Source of the DNA: Azolla pinnata
Lineage: Eukaryota > Streptophyta > Polypodiopsida > Salviniales > Salviniaceae
DNA length: 52,232 bases
Direction of reading: 5' to 3'
NCBI GenBank assembly: GCA_037176905.1
Contig: JBBBWG010029588.1
Span: 1 to 52,232, forward strand
Shown: positions 45,601-52,232 of the stretch, one piece after another
Layout of the letters: each line of letters begins with the position of its first letter
Position numbering within the stretch: the stretch's first letter is position 1
Notes under the pieces: generated by a model
What the model was told of the DNA's origin: nothing
The model's database searches: none
What the model saw: only the letters and a program-made list of their open reading frames with translations
Position numbers and translations under genes: made by a program

Positions 45601-47355
45601 ATATGTATTGTTATATATTCTGTATAAATTTTATCAGAACTACTCTCAGAGAAGCTCTCCTAACCAATTTCTTTCATCTCTTCACAGGGGGAGTTGATGC
45701 TTACAGATGTTTTTGCAGTCGAATGGATGAATACTGGAGATGTTCATATGGGTCACACGATTGCCTACTATGGCTTTATGAGTGATGGTAAGCATCTGCC
45801 ATACCTACTTGTGTCCATAATGAACCAATCACTATCTGTTCAAGTTCCAGGTGGAGTGTAACTATTAGAAAAGACTATAACTAACTGCATGGAGTAAAGC
45901 CAAGGCTACAGCTAACTATGCATCCTAATTAGAAGCAACATCTGGTGGATAATGCATTCAGATAAAACTATTTCATTTACGAAGGGATGTTTCATGCTTT
46001 GGCAGTGTTTGTATCACTTACATAGCAATGGCCTATTTTGCTCTTATTGGGCTGCCATATACATTTTGTTTCCTTAAATGTTTTTCTAATTGTGTGTAAC
46101 TTAAATTATATATTATCATAACATTGGATACTTGTGTGTAACTTAAATTATATATTATCATAACATTGGATACTTCAATGTCTGACAGTGTTGGAACTCT
46201 CAGAGAAGTATCAGAAGAGGTTTGGACCGTTGAGGTACTTCTTTGCAGGTGCTCGTAAATTTATCTGTCTACCAGCATATGAATGTGAAGTTGAGTATCT
46301 TCCAGCCAACAAGGAGCCTCAGCAAGATGGGGCAAGCAAGGACGAATCATGTATAGTGCCATCTATTTACAGCTATCATCATCTATCAGGTGACATGAAT
46401 ATCGACTTGGAAGCAGGTGCACAGGCTAGTGGCCATGAGTGTGGCACAATGGCGGGCAGGAAAACTATGGGTGAATATACTGTCCGCAGTGGGACAGTAG
46501 ATGTGAGCAATGAATCATCAGACTACGTGCGTGGGCTAGATGCTAAATTGAAGCGGATTTCTTCCATCCAAGGGATTAGAACAGCATCAGAAAGCGAGGA
46601 TGTGGTTACGGTGAACAACTGTGTGGTGCCTTCGAGGTCTCCATCTCCCCGACCCCGAACCCGCTCCAAATCGAAAGTAGATAGAGGTTGGTCAGGTGTC
46701 ACATGGGACTATTCTATGCTAGGAGGGGAGGACCATACAGGAGAGATGTTGCGGGTTTCAGAAGAAGTCAGGACAGAGCTGAAACATGATCCTACTGGCT
46801 GCATTGATATCAACCATCATGGTCCTCAAACAAATCCATCCCACATCGACTTGGAAGCTGGCCTTTCACAAGAGGCACACGATGCGAAATGGGTCTTCAA
46901 GAAAGGCACATTTTTAGCAGCCTTGGTGTGCAACCATCAATGCCGCACAGTTCAATGCATGGAATCACAGCTTCTTGCTCCAGGAGCTCGACATGATGAC
47001 GGGAATCTTGACCTCCTCCTCATCCATAAAGTAGGCCGCCTCCAGCTCCTTCGATTCTTGATTTTGATGCAGTTTGGCCAGCATGTATCCTTACCATTTG
47101 TTGAATATACCAAGGTAATGTTTTCATCAGGAGTTTGATAGATATAACCCCTTTTTTTCCCCTTACAGATAGCATGGAATTAATCGATGTGTTTTTCAGG
47201 TGAAAGCAGTCAAACTTATGCCTGGAAACAGTAAACACAAGAAATGTGGGATTGATGGAGAGTTGATGAGCCTTAATGAACCCATATCCATCACAGTCTT
47301 GAGGGAGCGATGCCACCTCATTGGACAGTCAGCAAGCAGCACAACAAATTCTTGA
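42606..47355 (+). CDS. LCBK1: sphingoid long-chain base kinase
   Basis: Phosphorylates sphingoid bases to long-chain base phosphates, a signalling lipid. Eight coding exons: 42606-42944, 43380-43724, 43834-43927, 44436-44473, 44580-44729, 45688-45787, 46189-47114 and 47200-47355; 715 residues (Arabidopsis LCBK1 about 780). The N-terminal region leads into a PH-like part (KLSDIVAVSYNDG to QQCFINH); the DAG-kinase-type catalytic core has INPRSGHGRA, GGDGIVNE (GGDG in the 38-bp exon 4) and IPAGSDNSL; then VLELSEKYQKRFGPLRYF, a low-complexity insert with RSPSPRPRTRSKSKVDRGW, and the conserved end (CNHQCRTVQ, HDDGNLDLLL, CGIDGE). The overall colinearity with LCBK1 is strong. The in-frame TAA just upstream fixes the start codon within this exon. 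Confidence 0.95.
44030..44182 (+). repeat. degenerate tandem duplication in LCBK1 intron 3
   Basis: TGGCTATAGTGGATCTGACC to CAGATTAGGCTATAA is repeated, with about 25 bases missing, as AGGCTATGGTGAATCTGACC to CAGATTATGCTGTAA. Confidence 0.75.
46091..46174 (+). repeat. perfect 42-bp tandem duplication in LCBK1 intron 6
   Basis: Two adjacent copies (46091-46132 and 46133-46174) beginning TGTGTGTAACTTAAATTATA. They end about 15 bases before the exon 7 acceptor and so overlap the likely branch-point region. Confidence 0.95.
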
Positions 47356-48935
47356 CGCACTCCTGGGGCAGGAATAAAACTAGCTCTGTAATAAGCTTGC
47401 ATTCGGAATGTGCTTTGGTCATTGGTATGGGCTCCGAAGCAGTTAGCAAGGAGAATTGTAATGCTCTCTGTGTAAAGAGTCATTCTCTTGTTTGTGGGTG
47501 AAAGAGATGGGGCTCATCAGATGTCTCAAATTGGCAAGCTTTCTCATCAAAGATGGACATTGATTTCCTTGATATGTATGCATAGATTAAAAAAGATGAA
47601 CCTCTTTCATTGGTTGTTGATCATACGTACCTATGCCTTTGAACACAAAACTATCTGTACCTGAATAGAGCAATTGTTCTTCAAATAATATCTGCTTAGA
47701 CATTTCCAATCTAGTTTATATGATATGTGAAGACATAAGAACAACATATGATGTCCATATCTGGAATGCACAAACATACAATCTCTATGAAATGTGCAAA
47801 TTTGACTGCAATCATGTGGAATTCTGTCGGATTGTGTTTCCAGTGGATCCAAAAGAAAGGTTCAGACAGTATTAAGGTGGAAGAATGTCACATTCTATAT
47901 GATTTTAGCAGGGATTCGCGGAGTTGCACACTGAGTAAAGCCAAAGTGTTCATTCATTTTGGATCAGCAAATCCAAAGCTGGACAGATTATATCAGATTC
48001 ATGTGCAAACAGATGAAAACAAAATAGTTTCACAGCTATGTGATGTTCATCATAATAGAGTTTATTTGATGGCAGCATTATGCGGAAACGATCACGTTAA
48101 GGCATTGGGATGCATGGAAGAGCAAATAACTTCATGCAATTAGAGACCTGATTTTAAAATCAGAAAAAAGGCTAGTGTAAGCCAAATAACTCTATGCCAA
48201 TTAGAATCTGTTCATCAGAACTACCTTCTCCAACCCACATTCGTGGAGGAAAATCATATTTCATTGAAATAAACAGGATTATCAAAGAAACGATCATAAT
48301 CACCGAGGGCGTAAATAAGTATCAAGTTTGATTGTGTAGTTTTGAGCATTAACACTATCATACATTATTTCTGCTGAGCGAGTTAAAAGCTTTACAGATG
48401 ATCAGGTTTTTGCGCTGTGATGATACATTTTGGAAACCGGCTCATCACAGTCCTTCTCAAGTTTTATCACTACTACTAAAAGCACCTGACCCAGTTAGTA
48501 AAAATTTTCTGGCTTATGTGGCAGCATGAGCCCAAGTATGCAACCCACTTGGGAAGATCGAGCCTAAGGAGGCATGCGTAAAAATGGAATTTCACCAGTT
48601 TATGACCGGGCAATCCAGAGAGATCAATCGCCTGTAAGCATACATTTTGGAGAAAACAGAAATGCTGTGCCATCAATAATAATATAACGAGCCCAGCGCA
48701 CATTGTATTACTCATGTTTGGGTTTAGAGGTCTTCTTTTGGTGGTGGTGTGAGCTTTGCTGAGAAGGCATGCTAGTCATGAAAATCCAGGCATCCGGTGT
48801 GCTTTGGCGCTCGCAGGAGAAACTATTTTTGGTACCAAAAATCAAGGAATCAGATCAGTAAATCTGGTTATAGGCCTTCTGATGGAGAGACGGATTTGTG
48901 GCAAGGATGCATAATTCTTTCCTCAACGAGCTGAT
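47356..48935. other. intergenic between convergent LCBK1 and FUT13
   Basis: 3' UTRs of both genes. A 131-codon frame (47748-48143, +) shows no recognisable domain and starts without a convincing context; I do not call it a gene. Confidence 0.55.
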
Positions 48936-51161
48936 TCAAGAAACCCTTGTTGCTGCCTTTCCGCCAGCTCTGCTGACTATGGAGCACAACCTACATGGAA
49001 GAGAGTCAAGGCTGACTGCCCTGGTCTGGTAGTAGTTCCCCATCACTCCACATCTACGCCAAGCGTGATACCCAGAATACAGCACCGGGTCATTTGCAAC
49101 CTGTTTCACGTACTTGGCCAAGCTTTCCATGGAATCGAACTTGGATCCTTGGATGATCGAGCCAGGGGGCACCAGATCCATCACGTTGGGAGCCCCGAAA
49201 TAGATCGGGATGGCCCCTGCATCCAACGCATAGAAGAGCTTCTCTGTGACGTAGCTTTCGGTCCATGTGTTCTCGATTGCCAGCACAAACTTGTAATGCG
49301 ACATAGCGCAATGCAAGTGATATGACCAGGAAGACCTATCGCCTTGGCCCTCTGTACAGCGCGGATACATTGTGAGTATGGCATTCGCACCGTCGACGTT
49401 GTTTAGACACTTGCCGAAAGAGTGGTGTGGCAGATACGAGAGCAGCTCGGCCGCAACTTTATCTCTGTTGGGAAGGCATCGGGATGATGACCAGTATACG
49501 AGCACATCCTGCATCCGACAAGTAATGGGTCACAAAGTTATTGATTTCACGGGGGGATGTGCAGGTGTTTTCTGTTAGGGCGCGTATGCTCGCTCGCTTG
49601 GTTACACATGTCAATTTAGGGGGGTTTTAGTATTAACATATCTGATTCATCAATTTGACTGAATCACACATGATTAATTTTGTAGATGATAGCTGATGGC
49701 TTAGTTCCTATAAAGAGGAGCAGCGCCTGTGTATAGTAGGCCTTTCGGCAATCGATCTGATCATTTTACTTGACTGGTCATGTGTGGGTTCCCCAGAAGC
49801 ACACATCAATATGACTAACGATCCTGACATGTCTGTATAAAAGCCTCCAAACAGTAACATTTGTAAATAAATGGGTGAAATTGCTTACTTGTCTCTTGAT
49901 CGGAGATGTGAAATAGCTCCTTTGAATGTGGAACGATGCCCCAGCATACGTCGCTTGCACTGTATCACCAGCATGATACCCTATGAATATATCCTCGAAT
50001 CCACTCCGCTGGCGTCCAGCTTCCAGGTCCATATAAGCCCGCAAAGGCTCCCCTATGTGCCTCTGCTCAGATATGGAGAAAAAAAAAAAGAATTGCAGTC
50101 AATCATCTTTTTCCAATTCTTTAAGCATGCTTAACATGCATGCTGATAATGGACCGTGAAAAATGGTATATGTAAATCCAATCATATGCAGTCAATTATC
50201 TTTTGCCAATTCTTTATGCATGCTTAATAACATGCTGATGCTGGACCACGAAAAATGGACTCCAATCCATTCCATTACGATCCGACCCAATTGGCTCCAA
50301 TCCAATCCAATCCAATTCATTTTGATCCTTTTACAATCCAATTCAAAAGAATCTGCAGTGCAGTCCAATATATCCAGTCGATCACTATCCAATCCAATGG
50401 GATGCAGTCTGATCCAATGCAATCCGATCCAAAACGATCCAATTGAACGCAGTACAGTCCAAACACAATCCAATAATCCATCACAATCTGGTCCAATAGA
50501 ATCCAATCCAATTCCAAATCTAATTTTTTTACAATGGCCATAGATGAACTGACACATATAGCGATCGATCGCATACCTGGCGCGGTGGAGTGGACGACTC
50601 GTAGAGAAGCACATCCGGATCGTCGGCGAGAATAGGGGACTTGGTCCACATGCATGTGAGCCCACAGTCGCACGAATACAGGTTCTGCAAGTTGTCCGGA
50701 ATCCACGTCCATTCCTTGATGTGCACCGTCACATGCTGCTGTTTGAGGTCCGAGCAAGCCACGGGCTGGGGGCTCTGCAGGCTAGGTATGGAGCTACGCC
50801 TATCGTTGTGATGCTTATGCGCGGCGGCGGCTAGCAACGACAAGATGGAAGCACATCCGACCTCTGCATCCCACCGCCTGTAGGCGTCCAGGAGATCCGT
50901 GAAAGGGAAAGGGGAGGAGGCGTTGGAATGCCCGAATTCAAGGGAGCGGGAAGCGGGGGTGTGGGGGGGATCGCCGGCCATGGCGCGCAAGACGACATCG
51001 AGGGAGCCCGGATCGGTGAGGGCGATGGAGGCGGCGAGGATGAGGAGGAAGAAGAGGGCGAGGCAGGCGAGGAGGGCGAGGAAGGAAGGGCGGATGGAGA
51101 TGGAGGAGGAGGAGGAGGAGGAGGATCTGCGGGCGGATCTCGGAAGCCACCATGCCGCCAT
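48936..51161 (-). CDS. FUT13: alpha-1,4/1,3-fucosyltransferase (GT10, FUT13-like)
   Basis: Golgi type II enzyme adding fucose to N-glycan antennae (Lewis-a type epitope in plants, by family). Exons 51161-50577, 50062-49889 and 49508-48936, all phase 0, 443 residues. Short cytosolic tail, a Ser run, membrane anchor (about 27-48, FLALLACLALFFLLILA), stem, then the catalytic domain. The GT10 signature spans 324-362 (HYKFVLAIENT, SYVTEKLFYAL, IPIYFGAPNV). The C-terminus keeps AWRRCG, NYYQTRAVSLD and CRLC (425-428). The sequence is closer to FUT13 than to the core FUT11/12 enzymes. The start is set at MAAWW because the frame's earlier Met would put a second hydrophobic stretch in front of the anchor. 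Intron 1 is filled mostly by short repeats. Confidence 0.93.
50090..50255 (+). repeat. duplicated segment in FUT13 intron 1, about 96-bp period
   Basis: TGCAGTCAATCATCTTTTTC to GGACCGTGAAAAATGG is repeated as TGCAGTCAATTATCTTTTGC to GGACCACGAAAAATGG, with scattered changes. Confidence 0.85.
50256..50520 (+). repeat. TCCAA-type degenerate pentamer tract in FUT13 intron 1
   Basis: Dense imperfect copies of AATCC (CCAATCCAAT, GATCCAAT, GCAGTCC variants). Together with the duplication before it, it makes up most of the 514-bp intron. Confidence 0.85.
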
Positions 51162-51228
51162 GTTCGTTGAACCATGCGCCCAAGAAAACACGAAAGAAAC
51201 AGAGACGAAGACAACAAGAAGCAATTCC

Positions 51229-51850
51229 GGTCAAGGTCAAGGTCAAGGTCAAGGCCAAGGTCAAAGTCAAAGTGGAGGTCGAAGTCAAGGTCAAGCCGAG
51301 AACTAGTAACACGAAAAAGAACAGAAAACAAACAGAAGCAGAGACCTGCCTTGTTGGTCAAGGCTGCGAATCTCGGTCAAAGCCGAGCCTCACAAAGGTG
51401 AAGGTGAAGGTCAAGGTCAAGGTCAAGCTAAACCCTAAACCCTAAACCCTAAACTCAAGCCACGGTCACGGAAATGCATTTTCCTCGGATATGGACCTGA
51501 CGGAAGTTTCGGCTATAAAAAGAACAGACAGACAGAAAGCAGACAGAAGAAACAACAGAGCTACCGACGATTCGGTCAAGACCTGCCTTGTTGTTGGTCA
51601 AGGCTCCGAACCTCGGTCAAAGCTGAGCCTCGCGAAGGTGAAGGTGAAGGTGAAGGTCGAGCCGAGCCAAGCTCACTTAGTAGTACGAAAGAACAGACAG
51701 ACAGAAGATGACAGAAGAACAACGGAACTGTTGACAGTTCGGTCAAAGACCTGCCCTGTTGTTGGTCTGCTCGAAGTCAAGCCCGAACAAAGTCAAGCCC
51801 GGACAAAGTCGAGCTCGGCCGGAGTCGAAGCCAAGCCAAAGCTAACATGA
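51229..51850 (+). repeat. GTCAAG hexamers and larger diverged tandem units
   Basis: AGAACAGA starts at 51319, 51521 and 51690, and ACCTGCCyTGTTG at 51344, 51581 and 51749. Each is followed in at least two units by CCTCGGTCAAAGCnGAGCC-like and GGTGAAGGTGAAGG blocks. Units are about 168 bp between copies 2 and 3; copy 1 is longer because a CCCTAAA insert lies in it. Confidence 0.8.
51428..51454 (+). repeat. short interstitial CCCTAAA array
   Basis: About 3.5 copies of CCCTAAA inside the first of the larger repeat units. Confidence 0.95.
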
Positions 51851-52151
51851 AAGAACAGAGAAAGACAGAGAGAGGGAGAGGGATGACGATAGTTTGTCTT
51901 CGGGTTCAACGATAAGGTAAGTTTCTTTTGGTCCCGACGACGATGATACACAATGCTTTGGGTCGCAGTTCCGATGGTAACAAAATGAGGCGCGTGGTTT
52001 GCTTCCGCGTTCTTGCGTATTATGCTTTTCCCCATGTCTCGCAACGCCCCCAAGCTGATGCAGAGAAGGAAGGAAGCCAGTGCCGAATGAGAGGCGCATG
52101 CATTAGCGTGGGGGACGTACTGTGCGAGGGAAAAAAATCTTTATGCAGAAA

Positions 52152-52232
52152 AAACCCTAAACCCTAAACCCTAAACCCTAAACCCTAAACCCTAAACCCT
52201 AAACGCTAAACCCTAAACCCTAAACCCTAAAC
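52152..52232 (+). repeat. CCCTAAA array at right window edge
   Basis: About 11 copies of CCCTAAA, one with a C-to-G change (CGCTAAA near 52203), continuing past the window. On the + strand a right chromosome end would read TTTAGGG, so this orientation is not that of a native right end. Confidence 0.95.

Larger units (their letters stand above)
51162..52232. other. FUT13 5' flank, repeat-rich, to window end
   Basis: No gene seen. Contents: GTCAAG hexamers (51229-51300), three diverged 170-200-bp units, two CCCTAAA arrays. The stretch 51850-52145 has no recognised signal. Confidence 0.6.

Noticed and set aside
47748..48143. 131-codon + frame after LCBK1
   Set aside because: No domain, no splice support, AT-rich composition like the flanks.
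1..52232. CRISPR array, bacterial operon or viral insert
   Set aside because: All tandem repeats lack unique spacers; genes are intron-containing plant genes.

Overview
This is a land-plant nuclear sequence. The genes are split by short GT-AG introns, the interstitial telomere-type arrays are of the plant heptamer TTTAGGG, there is a nuclear tRNA-Pro, and every recognisable protein belongs to a plant family (pectinesterase, bifunctional dehydroquinate dehydratase/shikimate dehydrogenase, LCBK1-type sphingoid base kinase, FUT13-type fucosyltransferase, RNase H-containing RBR ligase). I cannot place it below embryophyte. One 100-N gap (21876-21975) shows that it comes from a scaffolded assembly.

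Layout from left to right: the last exon of a pectinesterase (+) with a TTTAGGG array in its intron and a 68-bp tandem repeat just past its stop; tRNA-Pro(AGG) (-); a three-exon RNase H-like/RBR/CCCH gene (-) whose 5' end carries TTAGGG-type repeats both in the coding region and upstream; low-complexity DNA; a short-chain dehydrogenase (+); about 6 kb without a recognisable gene but with several tandem repeats; DHQ dehydratase/shikimate dehydrogenase (+, 10 exons); DNA polymerase eta (+, 13 exons, with a probably false assembly gap at its start); an isolated possible exon (-); a DEK_C/double-SWIB protein (-, 5 exons); a glutaredoxin-like protein (-, single exon); microsatellite-rich DNA with a second copy of a dispersed repeat; the sphingoid long-chain base kinase LCBK1 (+, 8 coding exons); and a Golgi alpha-fucosyltransferase of FUT13 type (-, 3 exons) convergent with it. 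The right edge has CCCTAAA repeats that run off the window.

The genes do not form a pathway. They are ordinary single-copy housekeeping or regulatory genes: cell wall, ubiquitin signalling, shikimate synthesis, translesion DNA synthesis, chromatin, sphingolipid signalling and N-glycan decoration. I rebuilt exon structures by joining reading frames at GT-AG borders. Each complete multi-exon model sums to a multiple of three, which supports it, but no transcript data were available.

The unusual content is mainly in repeats and in gene architecture. Four telomere-like arrays are interstitial, and three of them sit at or upstream of the 5' end of a gene with the G-rich strand as the sense strand. 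One telomere-type hexamer run is translated as a Pro-Asn repeat. The RBR protein combines a degenerate RNase H fold with two C-terminal CCCH zinc fingers. Polymerase eta has an exon that arose by a local tandem duplication. I found no convincing new biological system; the RBR fusion and the telomere-repeat arrangement are the best leads.
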